Shown here: positions 17,678-26,146 of the stretch, one piece after another
How positions within the stretch are numbered: position 1 is the stretch's first letter
Layout: every line of letters starts with the position of its first letter
Assembly: GCF_018598185.1 (NCBI RefSeq)
Contig: NZ_JAHESC010000029.1
Location: 36,903-100,902, forward strand
DNA: 64,000 nucleotides
Direction: 5' to 3'
Source of the DNA: Dawidia soli
GTDB taxonomy: Bacteria > Bacteroidota > Bacteroidia > Cytophagales > Cyclobacteriaceae
The notes under the pieces: generated by a model
Seen by the model: only the letters and a program-made list of their open reading frames with translations
Told to the model about the DNA's origin: nothing
Databases searched by the model: none
Made by a program: the position numbers and the translations under genes

Positions 17678-18682
17678 CTACAGGCTTTTGATGTAAGAAC
17701 GTATAAGCTCCAGGGCTTCCCCGTGCACCATCGAAGTGCCGATCAATGGCATGCGGCCTTCGGAGAGCTGGTCGATGATGTTGTCGCGCTGGCCCGAGAT
17801 GCCGGTATCCGACAGGGGAGTGTCATACCCCAGCCGCAGACGATCGCCGTCTTCAAAGCCACCCCGGCGGTGACAATGCGCACAGTTCATGTCCAGGTAC
17901 GCACGGGCGCGGTCTTGCAGGCCATAGGTTGTATCCTGCCAGCGGGGCAGCGCCGTGATTTGCGCAGGGTCTACATCGCCCAGCACCCCTTGCTGTTGAA
18001 AGTATGCGAGTTGGTTTACAACAGCGCCGTCGCGCGACACATCGGTGTTCAGGTTCCGAAGCTTCGGGCCGATCGGTATGATGACGTCGTTGGAGGAATG
18101 GCAGGTGCCGCATTCGTGATTAGAGGGCACGTGGTAGGAAATGACTTTGCCGATGCCGTGCTCATCTATCCAGTTCACTGTTTTGTTGAGGCCGGAAGTC
18201 ACCAGCCGGGCGTCTGTCTGCGCCGGGTTCCAAAGATAGGTGCCGACATTCCACCGATCGCCGGATTTGATCTCCAGGCGTGTTTCGATCAGCTGCCGGC
18301 CTTTAGACGTGTCGCGTTTGTCATGGTAGTAATAGAACGTTTTTACCAGGATCGTTCCGTCGGGGAAGTCGGGCAGATCGTCTTGCCGCGGCGTGAGCCT
18401 TTGCCCGGAGGGCACCTTTACCAGCCGTTGTTTTTCGGCATAGTCGGAAAAGAGCTCTGTCGATAGCTCATATAGATGAAAGCCCGCTGCCGGATTGAGC
18501 GCCGAAGGTTTTCCTTCGAAGATCTGGTATTCCGACAAGACCGGCTGCATAGTTGCGGTGTTGTCAATGTGCGCCAGGCCATCTTCGTTGCACGCCGTCA
18601 GGATGAAGGCCAGCAGCGCCGTCGCGATCAGCCCGCTCAAGGCGAAGTACTTCCAGGTGAACAGTGGTTGCCGTTGGTCCAT
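17678..18682 (-). CDS. Diheme c-type cytochrome lipoprotein (SO2930 family)
   Basis: Protein of 334 residues. An N-terminal membrane segment leads into FILTAC, a lipobox with Cys31 as the lipid anchor. Two heme-binding motifs are present, CGTCH (191-195) and CAHCH (267-271). The domain order and the ESKxxDRWNVGTYLWN-like centre match the SO2930 family found near parallel beta-helix proteins in other genomes. Likely moves electrons in the periplasm; the partner is unknown. The ATG at 18682 is preferred over one at 18730 because it places the helix within ten residues of the start. First gene of a two-gene operon with the barrel protein. Confidence 0.88.
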   Translation of the reverse strand: MDQRQPLFTWKYFALSGLIATALLAFILTACNEDGLAHIDNTATMQPVLSEYQIFEGKPSALNPAAGFHLYELSTELFSDYAEKQRLVKVPSGQRLTPRQDDLPDFPDGTILVKTFYYYHDKRDTSKGRQLIETRLEIKSGDRWNVGTYLWNPAQTDARLVTSGLNKTVNWIDEHGIGKVISYHVPSNHECGTCHSSNDVIIPIGPKLRNLNTDVSRDGAVVNQLAYFQQQGVLGDVDPAQITALPRWQDTTYGLQDRARAYLDMNCAHCHRRGGFEDGDRLRLGYDTPLSDTGISGQRDNIIDQLSEGRMPLIGTSMVHGEALELIRSYIKSL

Positions 18683-18826
18683 GGCTGTTTCGGTTATCGT
18701 GTTATAGCCTTGTGACAACGGAAAAAGCATTTACCCTCAGCGGGGCTGTCAAAATATTCTGACGTACGTTCCGTGTGTTGAAATCTCTACATTTTTCTTT
18801 TCTTTGTTCCCTACGCAACACCGACA

Positions 18827-19870
18827 TTGATTCGCCCGATCACCATAGACGACTTCATGTGTTTACAGACGCCCGTGCCGCTGGCGGATGTGCGCACGCC
18901 TGCGGAGTTTGCACAAGGCCACATGCCGGGCGCATCCAACCTGCCGCTGTTTAGTAATGAAGAGCGGGTAACGGTCGGCACCACCTACAAACAGGTGGGA
19001 AGAGAAGCGGCCATCTTACTCGGCTTTGATCTGACGGGGCCAAAATGGTCGGGGTTTATCCGGAAGGCGCTGGAAGCAGCCCCGCAAAAGAAGATCGCCG
19101 TGCATTGCTGGCGTGGCGGCATGCGAAGCGGCGCGATCGCGTGGGCGCTGGACTTGTATGGTTTCGAAGTATACCTGATACAAGGCGGCTATAAACAATA
19201 CAGGCGGTGGGTGCTGGAGCAGTTCGAGGCAATGTATACACTGGTGGTGTTGGGCGGCATGACCGGCTCGGGAAAGACCCGCATCCTGCACGCGCTTCAA
19301 ACATTAGGCGAACAGGTAGTCGACCTGGAAGAGCTCGCACAGCACCAGGGCTCGTCCTACGGCAGCCTGAATAAGCTCGTGCAGCCCACGCAGGAGCAGT
19401 TTGAGAATAACCTGGCCGGGCAATTACGCCGGTTCGACCGGCAGCAGACTATATGGATCGAGGACGAAAGCTCGACGATCGGAAAATGTTTGATCCCCCG
19501 GCCGCTCTGGAACCAGATGACAGATGCTTTCCTGGTAGATCTGCAGGTGGACGCCGCACAGCGCGTCCGGGCGCTGGCGCGCGAGTACGGTGAACTGGAT
19601 CGGGATTTTCTGATCGCCGGTACCGAGCGCATCCGCAAACGGCTGGGCCACGACCACGCCAAACACGCGATCATCGCGATACAAGAAGGCCGTCTTGAGG
19701 ACTTCATCCGGGAAGTGATAACCTACTACGACAAGACCTATCGCACCAGCCTGGCGCGTCGCGATGCCGGCCGCATCCTTACGCTCGCACTGGAGGATCA
19801 GGCGGATCATCACAATAACGCCCGGAAGGTGCTGCAAGCCCTCGAGGCCGCACATCCGGTAAACCCATGA
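18827..19870 (+). CDS. mnmH: tRNA 2-selenouridine synthase MnmH
   Basis: Protein of 347 residues that converts 2-thiouridine at the tRNA wobble position to 2-selenouridine (via geranylated thiouridine), using selenophosphate. The N-terminal rhodanese domain has its catalytic C94 in [10 protein letters not shown]. It is followed by a P-loop domain with Walker [10 protein letters not shown] (143-151). Full family length. Starts at TTG (18827); no ATG fits the conserved ITIDDF beginning. Stop and selD start are two bases apart, so the pair is an operon with its selenium donor enzyme. Confidence 0.95.
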   Translation: MIRPITIDDFMCLQTPVPLADVRTPAEFAQGHMPGASNLPLFSNEERVTVGTTYKQVGREAAILLGFDLTGPKWSGFIRKALEAAPQKKIAVHCWRGGMRSGAIAWALDLYGFEVYLIQGGYKQYRRWVLEQFEAMYTLVVLGGMTGSGKTRILHALQTLGEQVVDLEELAQHQGSSYGSLNKLVQPTQEQFENNLAGQLRRFDRQQTIWIEDESSTIGKCLIPRPLWNQMTDAFLVDLQVDAAQRVRALAREYGELDRDFLIAGTERIRKRLGHDHAKHAIIAIQEGRLEDFIREVITYYDKTYRTSLARRDAGRILTLALEDQADHHNNARKVLQALEAAHPVNP

Positions 19871-19871
19871 T

Positions 19872-20933
19872 ATGACGGAAACGATGGACATACAGGAAAT
19901 TAAGCTCACGCACTATTCCCACGGTGCAGGCTGCGGCTGCAAGATCAGCCCGGCCATACTCGACAAGATCCTGCACAGCAGCGTCACCGCCGCCGCGGAC
20001 CCGCGCCTGCTGGTAGGCAACGACACCCGCGACGATGCCGCCGTGCTGGACCTCGGCAACGGCACTGCGCTCATCTCCACGACGGACTTCTTTATGCCGA
20101 TCGTCGACGATGCCTATGACTTTGGCCGGATCGCCTCGGCCAACGCGATCAGCGACGTATATGCTATGGGTGGCAAGCCCGTGCTGGCCATCGCCATCCT
20201 GGGCTGGCCCATCGACAAATTGCCGCCCGAGGTCGCGCAACGTGTGCTGGAAGGCTCGCGCGCCGTGTGCGCCGAAGCCGGTATAACCCTGGCCGGCGGC
20301 CATAGCATCGATTGCCCCGAGCCGGTGTTCGGGCTGGCGGTAAATGGCCTGGTGAACACCCACCAGGTAAAGAAGAATTCCACCGCGACACCCGGGTGCA
20401 GACTGTATCTTACAAAGGCGTTAGGCGTGGGTATACTTTCCACCGCGCAGAAGCGCGGGGTGCTGCGCCCGGAAGATGCAGCCATAGCGTTGCAAAGCAT
20501 GACGACGCTGAATAAGCTCGGCGAGGAGCTCGGCAAACTTGACTACGTAAGGGCCATGACGGATGTGACGGGCTTCGGGCTGCTGGGCCATTTAACGGAG
20601 ATGTGCGAGGGGAGTGGCTTATCCGCAGAGATCGAATATAGCAAGGTGCCAGTCATCGCGTCGCTGCCGCACTATTTGGAACAGAAGTGTTTCCCCGGCG
20701 GCACGACACGGAATTGGAACAGCTATGGTCAGAAGATCGGCGCGCTGTCGGATACGCAACGGTACGTGCTGGCCGACCCGCAGACGAGCGGTGGGTTGCT
20801 GGTGGCGGTGGCGGAAGAAGGGGTTGGGAAGTTTGAAGAGCTGTTGCGCGCGCAGGGCTTTTCGGAAGATCGCGTCAGGTCGTTTGGTGTGTTGAAGCCG
20901 CGGGATGGTGAGGTGGTCATTAGTGTGGTGTAG
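19872..20933 (+). CDS. selD: Selenide, water dikinase SelD (selenophosphate synthase)
   Basis: Protein of 353 residues. Makes selenophosphate from selenide and ATP. The mobile N-terminal catalytic loop is visible as SHGAGCGCK, with C21 (equivalent to E. coli C17) and K24; both codons there are TGC, so the enzyme is a Cys rather than a selenocysteine form. Downstream come the ATP-binding Asp residues of the AIRS/PurM fold ([18 protein letters not shown]) and GGHSID. Operon with mnmH. No selA, selB or selC is in view, so the visible use of selenium is tRNA modification. Confidence 0.96.
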   Translation: MTETMDIQEIKLTHYSHGAGCGCKISPAILDKILHSSVTAAADPRLLVGNDTRDDAAVLDLGNGTALISTTDFFMPIVDDAYDFGRIASANAISDVYAMGGKPVLAIAILGWPIDKLPPEVAQRVLEGSRAVCAEAGITLAGGHSIDCPEPVFGLAVNGLVNTHQVKKNSTATPGCRLYLTKALGVGILSTAQKRGVLRPEDAAIALQSMTTLNKLGEELGKLDYVRAMTDVTGFGLLGHLTEMCEGSGLSAEIEYSKVPVIASLPHYLEQKCFPGGTTRNWNSYGQKIGALSDTQRYVLADPQTSGGLLVAVAEEGVGKFEELLRAQGFSEDRVRSFGVLKPRDGEVVISVV

Positions 20934-20955
20934 ATATAGCAGGTGTGAGGCCTGA

Positions 20956-20987
20956 TTTGGAAAGTTAGATACCAATTGGTATCTTCG
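20956..20987 (+). promoter_or_regulatory. tetR promoter overlapped by 18-bp palindromic operator
   Basis: TTTG (20956-20959), a 20-bp spacer and TATCTTCG (20980-20987, 7 of 8 to TAnnTTTG) form a promoter. The perfect palindrome AGATACCAATTGGTATCT (20967-20984) covers the spacer and half the -7 box, an ideal position for repression by the TetR protein encoded immediately downstream. The tetR start lies 5 bp after the -7 element, so its mRNA would be leaderless or nearly so. Confidence 0.75.
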
Positions 20988-20991
20988 TGGC

Positions 20992-21582
20992 ATGCGGGAT
21001 CCGGAGGCTACCAGGGAGACTATTTTGAAGAAATCGGGCGTATTGTTTAATACGCAGGGGTATAAGGCCACGTCGATCAGCCAGATCACGGATGCGACGG
21101 GTTTTACGAAGGGGGCGATCTATCGGCATTTTGGGAGCAAGGATGATCTGGAAAAGGAGACGCTGGCGTTTTTGTCCAATATCCTTTTTGAGAAGCTGCG
21201 TGTGATCATCGTGCAGGAAAAGAATGCCGTGGATAAGCTGCGGGGCATCTTTAAGTTCTTTGAATCGTATATCTCCAATCCGCCGCTGAAGGGTGGGTGC
21301 CCGTTGCTGAATGCGGCGATCGAGGTGGATGATGCCCATCCCGCCTTGCGGAAGGAGGCTGTCAAGACATTGGCGGTACTGAAGAAGTCGCTGGTAACGA
21401 TCCTGCAAAACGGGATCGATCACAAACAGCTCAAACCGGATACGGATGTGGCGTTCTTTGCGACACTGATTATCGCGGCGCTTGAAGGGGGCATTATGAT
21501 GAGCAAGCTGGAAGGGAATAACAACGACATCCGGAAGATGATCAAACATTTGAATGATCAGTTAGAAATGATAATGCTTTAA
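20992..21582 (+). CDS. TetR/AcrR-family repressor
   Basis: Protein of 196 residues. The N-terminal DNA-binding domain is clear: RETILKKSGVLFNTQGYKATSISQITDATGFTKGAIYRHFGSKDDL in pieces, with the HTH at TSISQITDATGFTKGAIYRHF (about 27-47). The C-terminal ligand domain resembles the AcrR branch with GGCPLLNAAIEVDD. It probably represses itself and the downstream hydrolase through the two related operators at 20967-20984 and 21598-21615. The effector is unknown. Confidence 0.93.
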   Translation: MRDPEATRETILKKSGVLFNTQGYKATSISQITDATGFTKGAIYRHFGSKDDLEKETLAFLSNILFEKLRVIIVQEKNAVDKLRGIFKFFESYISNPPLKGGCPLLNAAIEVDDAHPALRKEAVKTLAVLKKSLVTILQNGIDHKQLKPDTDVAFFATLIIAALEGGIMMSKLEGNNNDIRKMIKHLNDQLEMIML

Positions 21583-21586
21583 TTTT

Positions 21587-21618
21587 TTTGTTCAGATAGA
21601 TACCGATTGGTATCTATA
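21587..21618 (+). promoter_or_regulatory. Second TetR operator over the hydrolase promoter
   Basis: AGATACCGATTGGTATCT (21598-21615) differs at one base from the operator ahead of tetR and extends by two complementary bases on each side. It sits between TTTG (21587-21590) and TATCTATA (21611-21618), again with a 20-bp spacer, so the promoter-operator geometry is identical at both sites. It lies just ahead of the alpha/beta hydrolase. Confidence 0.75.
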
Positions 21619-21633
21619 GCAAAACGAAATGCA

Positions 21634-22485
21634 ATGCTTATGAAAAAATTAATCGCCAGAACGATCGGGTTATGGATCAACTTCCTGGCCCGGGTAGCGC
21701 CGGGCCGGGCGGCAAAGTTTGGGTTCGAATTCTTTTGCAGGCCCTTCCGGGTAAAGATGACGGACAAACACCGGGCGTTCCTTCACTCTGGTGAGCAGTC
21801 TACGTTTACACACGCGGGGGAGACGATCCAGGCCTACAAGTGGGGGCGGGGTGACCGGCGGATCCTCTTATTGCACGGCTGGCAAAGCCATACGTTCCGG
21901 TGGAAGAGTTACGTCGAGGCGTTTGACAAAGAACGGTATACGATCTATGCCATCGATGCGCCGGGACACGGACTGAGCAGCGGTAAGTTTTTGACGGTAC
22001 CGTTGTACAGCGAGGTTGTCGAGAAGTTTATGCAGGCAACCGGGAGCTTTGATACGGTGTTGTCGCATTCGATCGGAAGCTTTACGGCCCTCTACACGTT
22101 CTATCGGTTGCCGCGGCTGGCACCAGACCAACTTATCGTACTGGCGCCTCCGGGCGAAGCGTTGGATTTCTTTTCCTTCTATATTGGCGAGCTCCGGCTC
22201 TCGCCCAAGTCGGTAAAGCTGATCGTTGGCTATTTCGAAACACGCATAGGCCGGTCCCCTTCGTACTTCTCGGCGCCGAAATTTGCGCAGGGACTGAGCA
22301 GCCAGGGGTTGCTGATACACGACGAGGAAGATGGCGACGCGCCCGTCGAGAACTCAAGACGCATTCACGGCGCCTGGAATAATTCAACGCTTATTATTAC
22401 CAAAGGCTTCGGCCATAACCTGCGATCGGAAAAGGTAGTCGACTATGTCCTGGATTTTGCCAACCACGATATCATAGCACGCTGA
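21634..22485 (+). CDS. Alpha/beta hydrolase under TetR control
   Basis: Protein of 283 residues from ATG 21634 (ATG 21640 is equally possible). A TTG start at 21607 falls inside the operator and is unlikely. The hydrolase fold shows the oxyanion LLHGWQSHTFRW, the PGHGLS turn (DAPGHGLSSG), the nucleophile elbow SHSIGSF and a late His in KGFGHN. The N-terminus has a hydrophobic stretch (about 5-25) that could be a membrane anchor. The regulator and palindrome pair suggest induction by a small hydrophobic compound. The substrate cannot be read. Confidence 0.85.
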   Translation: MLMKKLIARTIGLWINFLARVAPGRAAKFGFEFFCRPFRVKMTDKHRAFLHSGEQSTFTHAGETIQAYKWGRGDRRILLLHGWQSHTFRWKSYVEAFDKERYTIYAIDAPGHGLSSGKFLTVPLYSEVVEKFMQATGSFDTVLSHSIGSFTALYTFYRLPRLAPDQLIVLAPPGEALDFFSFYIGELRLSPKSVKLIVGYFETRIGRSPSYFSAPKFAQGLSSQGLLIHDEEDGDAPVENSRRIHGAWNNSTLIITKGFGHNLRSEKVVDYVLDFANHDIIAR

Positions 22486-22518
22486 TCGGCTGCCGTGCGC
22501 GTATCGCAAATGAGTAGG

Positions 22519-23790
22519 TCACTTATGCTGCAAAACTGTCTTTAGGATCATCGGCTGCTGCAGTTGGCTCTCATCTTTTAAGTTGCGTTGTTCGTCGTAC
22601 GCCGACCACTGGCTGTTGGCAATGTAGTAGAACGTGTTGTTTGCGATACAACCGTTGGTGGGTTCATTAAAGGCCGGGTGCCCCTGGTCAATGATCGTGA
22701 AATTCGCCAGGGCTGTCTTCTCTTTATTGAGGCGATACACCGTAGTGCGCATAGGATTCGTGCCGTTTTGGATGGCTATCAGGCTATTCTTATACCACAG
22801 CAACCCGTCGATGCCTTTCAGCGAGACGTCTTGTGTGTTTGTGAGGAGAATCAATTTCTTTGTTTTCATTTCCAGCCGGAAGATGCCCTTCACATAATCG
22901 GCGATGAACAAATAGCGTTCATCGTCTGAGAATGTAATGCCTTGCAGGCTCCAGAGCTCGGACGAGGTAAACCAGGGGGTTAGCTTTTGTGTATTCGGAT
23001 CCAGCGTCAGGATGGTGTTGTTCCAGCTGTCTGAAATGAAAACGGCTCCTTTGTCTGACAGCAGTAAATCGCCGAACACGGCGTGGTTTTTTGTGGCCAT
23101 CGGATATTTGCCGAGGAGCTTTCCGGTCGCCAGATCATACTTAAACAAGGCCGACGTTTCGGTGCTATCGAAATCTTTCATCTCGGGTAACGGAGAGGAG
23201 CAGGCCCACAGTATGTTTCGCGGATCGTCGACTTTGATGCCGAGAACGGCCGTTAATCCATCCTGTGCCTCCGACGTGAAATCGGTTAACGCACCGTCGC
23301 GGAACTGCACGATCTTACGTTGGTGAACGGCCGCACCGTACAGGCCGCCGTTGCCGACGGCGACCGATTCGAGATGAAGCCGGCGATCGGGCAGGACGAA
23401 GGCCGTGTCGGAGCGGATTGTGGTAGTCGCGAGTGCTGTTTGCAGGATCAGCAATTTTTTGAAATCCTCCCGGTCGTGTAATCCTTTTAATGCGTCGACT
23501 TGAAGGTCGAAGGCTGCGTTGGTAAGGATGGCTCGCTTCAGGAACGTTACTGCTTCTTCTGGTTTGGTTGTCAGCGCGCACGCCAGGCCGCGTTCATATT
23601 GAATTCCCTGATGATTGGGATGGAGCGTGCCGGCCTGGACGATCATGTCATAAAACAACGGATAGTTCCCGGTCTTTTTTGCTTCCCGGGCCTGTGCGTA
23701 GTAATACGCGAAATCCTTCTTTTGCGCTGTGGCCGGGAGCGACGTGACGACGAGTAGTAGCAACGCAAGTACAGATCTCATGACCCTCAT
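22519..23790 (-). CDS. Secreted beta-propeller protein with N-terminal TPR-like region
   Basis: Protein of 423 residues with a signal peptide ending TATAQ (about 22). Residues 25-130 are helical and TPR-like (YYYAQAREAKKTGNYPLFYDMI, then GIQYERGLACALTTKPEEAV). The remainder is a six-bladed SMP-30/gluconolactonase-like propeller (GNGGLYGAAV, GAVFISDSWNNTILTLD, WSLQGITFSDDERYLFIADY). No reaction can be assigned. Its start codon overlaps the stop of the DUF1801 gene by 4 bp (ATGA), so they are coupled. Confidence 0.8.
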   Translation of the reverse strand: MRVMRSVLALLLLVVTSLPATAQKKDFAYYYAQAREAKKTGNYPLFYDMIVQAGTLHPNHQGIQYERGLACALTTKPEEAVTFLKRAILTNAAFDLQVDALKGLHDREDFKKLLILQTALATTTIRSDTAFVLPDRRLHLESVAVGNGGLYGAAVHQRKIVQFRDGALTDFTSEAQDGLTAVLGIKVDDPRNILWACSSPLPEMKDFDSTETSALFKYDLATGKLLGKYPMATKNHAVFGDLLLSDKGAVFISDSWNNTILTLDPNTQKLTPWFTSSELWSLQGITFSDDERYLFIADYVKGIFRLEMKTKKLILLTNTQDVSLKGIDGLLWYKNSLIAIQNGTNPMRTTVYRLNKEKTALANFTIIDQGHPAFNEPTNGCIANNTFYYIANSQWSAYDEQRNLKDESQLQQPMILKTVLQHK

Positions 23791-24176
23791 TTTAATCGTT
23801 CCAGTTTGCCTTTTCGCTTGATCAGGTTTTTATAGTCCCATTGTATTTCGCGTGCTTTTTTCAGCCAGCGGGCCAGGTCTCGTCTTTTGATCTGATCGGC
23901 GGCGGTATAGCGCGCTTCGGCCGCTTTGAACGTGCCTTCTTTTTGCAGGCCGTCTTCTTCGAATGACTGACCGCTCCAAAAGAGCAGCCGGATGCAGCCT
24001 TTCAGTTTGCTATAACCAACGATGGGGTTACCGTCCAGGAACCAGACAGGGTGGGCATGCCAGATCTTATTCTCGGCTTCGGGCAGGCCGCGGGTGATCT
24101 CGTGCGCAAGTGTATGGCAGATTTCCTGTTCTTCCGGTGCCTGGCTATCGTTGTACGCCTGGATCTCTTTGGTCAT
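23787..24176 (-). CDS. DUF1801 domain protein
   Basis: Protein of 129 residues, cytosolic, in the DUF1801 (YdhG-like) family: it contains KIWHAHPVWFLDGNPIVGYSKLKGCIRLLFWSG and SFEEDGL in pieces, the characteristic HAHPVW and GYS blocks. Family function is unknown; members resemble small stress-linked or iron-sulfur-scaffold-like folds. First gene of a pair, overlapping the secreted propeller gene by 4 bp. Confidence 0.85.
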   Translation of the reverse strand: MTKEIQAYNDSQAPEEQEICHTLAHEITRGLPEAENKIWHAHPVWFLDGNPIVGYSKLKGCIRLLFWSGQSFEEDGLQKEGTFKAAEARYTAADQIKRRDLARWLKKAREIQWDYKNLIKRKGKLERLK

Positions 24177-24279
24177 AAACGGTGGGTTAGGGGTGCCCTG
24201 CGGAGTAAAGACTTTTTGCTAAGATAATGCTGAAATTCCAGTAAATAGTAGATTTTTGGGGGTGAATATAGGGGGATAT

Positions 24280-25128
24280 ATGAAAACTATCGCACTACTT
24301 ACCTGTGAGCGGCTTCCGGACCTTAACCCGGCTGATCAGGCGTTGATATCACTTTTTGCAGAACAGAATATCAGGGCTGTACCGGTCATCTGGAAGGCTG
24401 CGGATGTTCGCTGGACGGATTTCGCCGCATTGGTCGTCCGCAATACCTGGGATTATTACAAAGAGGCCGACGCCTTCCGGCAATGGCTGGATGCCATGGA
24501 CAGAACCGGTGTGCCGATGTTTAACCCCGTGCAGGTTGTGAAAGACAACATGCACAAGTTCTACCTGAAGCGGTTCCAGGAAAAGGGTGTTACGATTATT
24601 CCGACGTTATTTTCCTCGGCCACGGCTCCCGTAAAATGGGAGACGCTGCAGACACAGGGTTGGGACAAGATCGTCATTAAGCCGGCGATCTCCGCGGGGT
24701 CTTTTCTCACGCAAACCTATGAGGCAAGGACGTTAACCCCCGAGGCCTTGCAGGAGGCCGTTGCACAAGACGACTGGCTGATCCAGCCGTACCTGCCCGA
24801 GATCACGACGGAAGGTGAGCTGTCCATGATCTTTTTTAACGGTACCTTCTCCCATGCGGTGTTAAAGAAACCGCAGGAAGGCGATTTTCGGGTGCAACGT
24901 CAGTACGGAGGCGTATACCAACGGGTAGACCCCACGCCGGAGCTGCTGGCGCTGGGGCGGCGCATTGCCACGCTGGAAAACCACCTGCTCTACGCCCGCG
25001 TGGACGGCGTAATGCTGGACGGCAAATTCCACCTCATGGAGCTGGAGCTGATCGAGCCTGATCTATATTTCGAGTTTGGAGAAGATATCCGCCGCCGCTT
25101 TGTAACGAGTGTCGTGGAAAAGATCTAG
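24280..25128 (+). CDS. ATP-grasp domain enzyme
   Basis: Protein of 282 residues of the ATP-grasp ligase fold, related by eye to glutathione-synthase/RimK-like enzymes (DcsG-type). The N-terminal pre-ATP domain ends in DNMHKFYLKRFQEKGV. ATP-binding elements follow: KIVIKPAISAGS (Lys contact), DDWLIQPYLPEI, GELSMIFFNG and the Mg-binding end MELELIEPDLYFE. It would join a carboxylate to an amine or thiol, substrate unknown. The ATG at 24280 follows GGGGGATAT, which resembles a ribosome site. Its stop codon shares the palindromic CTAG with the convergent carrier-protein gene. Confidence 0.88.
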   Translation: MKTIALLTCERLPDLNPADQALISLFAEQNIRAVPVIWKAADVRWTDFAALVVRNTWDYYKEADAFRQWLDAMDRTGVPMFNPVQVVKDNMHKFYLKRFQEKGVTIIPTLFSSATAPVKWETLQTQGWDKIVIKPAISAGSFLTQTYEARTLTPEALQEAVAQDDWLIQPYLPEITTEGELSMIFFNGTFSHAVLKKPQEGDFRVQRQYGGVYQRVDPTPELLALGRRIATLENHLLYARVDGVMLDGKFHLMELELIEPDLYFEFGEDIRRRFVTSVVEKI

Positions 25129-25403
25129 TCTATTCCTAAGTCGTAGCAGATCCGGTGTTCCAGCTTTATTTCGCCCACGGGGATTCCCGATGACTCGCTA
25201 ACAATTCCGATGATGATCTTTTCAGTATCCCCTTTGTTCAGGGTTACCTTGGTATAGACACAGTCGGCGAAATCCTGAACCGTTACAATTTCGGCAGCCT
25301 CCTTGTCGGGAATGGCGATATCAAAATACTTCTCGACACGGATCACTAATTCTACGCTATCAAGTCCCATAGGCGATTGTTTAATGGATGCGCATTTTAT
25401 CAT
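25125..25403 (-). CDS. Acyl-carrier-like protein in apparent circularly permuted order
   Basis: Protein of 92 residues. Near the N-terminus MGLDSVELV (Ser16 in D-S-V-E) and VEKYFDIAIPDKEAAEIVTVQ look like helix II onward of an acyl carrier protein. The C-terminal half, KIIIGIVSESSGIPVGEIK then DLGID, looks like the first helix and loop of an acyl carrier protein and ends exactly where the phosphopantetheine Ser would come. Rejoined end to start, the halves give a normal carrier protein. Start at 25403 is backed by the ATGA overlap with the TMEM175 gene. It shares a CTAG stop with the ATP-grasp gene. Confidence 0.8.
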   Translation of the reverse strand: MIKCASIKQSPMGLDSVELVIRVEKYFDIAIPDKEAAEIVTVQDFADCVYTKVTLNKGDTEKIIIGIVSESSGIPVGEIKLEHRICYDLGID

Positions 25404-26023
25404 CTGGAACCCAGTCGGCGCATGGCAAACGCCATCATCTGTTCGGGAAAGAGGAACGTGGCGAACATGATGCCGGAAAAGCCCAGGCAGATCCAGATGT
25501 TTATGAATGACAGTATAAAGATCGTAACCGACATGGCCGGTGCCAGGAAATAATAACGGGTGATCATTTTTAGCAAGGCTTCGGACTCGTGCTTCATCAG
25601 ATCCATCCGCACGGCATGCAACCAGATAAAATACATAGACGTACCCATCAGGGCAAAGTTGAGCGCATAAACGCCTACCGCCGTGCTCTGCTGGGGTGTG
25701 TTGATATACTTCGACAGCAGGGCCGTGGCAAAGGGTGTAAACGTTACGACCAACAGCTTAAAGCCGTTCAATAACAGCAGCTTGCTGTTGTTCTTATAGA
25801 TATGGTCGAACATATAGTGGTGGTTGATCCAGCACACCAGGATGGTGAAAAAGCCGATCAGGAAAGAGAGGTAGGTGGGCCAGTCGGCCAGAAGCAGATC
25901 CAACAGTTTCTGCCCCTCGGTTATGGTGGGAACGTGGATGTCGAGCACAAGCAACGTAATGGCGAATCCAAATACCCCGTCACTGAAAGATTCCAAACGG
26001 GATGTTTCTTTTGTAGTGGTCAT
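25400..26023 (-). CDS. TMEM175-family potassium channel
   Basis: Protein of 207 residues with six membrane helices. The diagnostic RxxxFSDGVF motif (R9, F13-S14-D15-G16) and TLLVLDI in the first helix define the DUF1211/TMEM175 family of bacterial potassium-selective channels. No canonical TVGYG filter is expected in this family. Translationally coupled (4-bp ATGA overlap) to the acyl-carrier-like gene, an unexpected pair. Confidence 0.93.
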   Translation of the reverse strand: MTTTKETSRLESFSDGVFGFAITLLVLDIHVPTITEGQKLLDLLLADWPTYLSFLIGFFTILVCWINHHYMFDHIYKNNSKLLLLNGFKLLVVTFTPFATALLSKYINTPQQSTAVGVYALNFALMGTSMYFIWLHAVRMDLMKHESEALLKMITRYYFLAPAMSVTIFILSFINIWICLGFSGIMFATFLFPEQMMAFAMRRLGSR

Positions 26024-26146
26024 AAGATAAACTCGGATTTAAAAATAGGAAAACCGAGCTGTTGTATAGCCTGTGTACAAAGAAATACTGGAAGATTGTT
26101 GACGGGCTTTACGGCCGCGTAGTGTACCGGTTGCCAGGCGTCTCCG

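Noticed and set aside
18758..18774. ACGTACGT palindrome ahead of mnmH
   Set aside because: Short, without a second copy or a promoter next to it; expected by chance in a window of this size.
19932..19944. Selenocysteine in SelD
   Set aside because: Codons in the catalytic loop are TGC, not TGA, and the frame is open.
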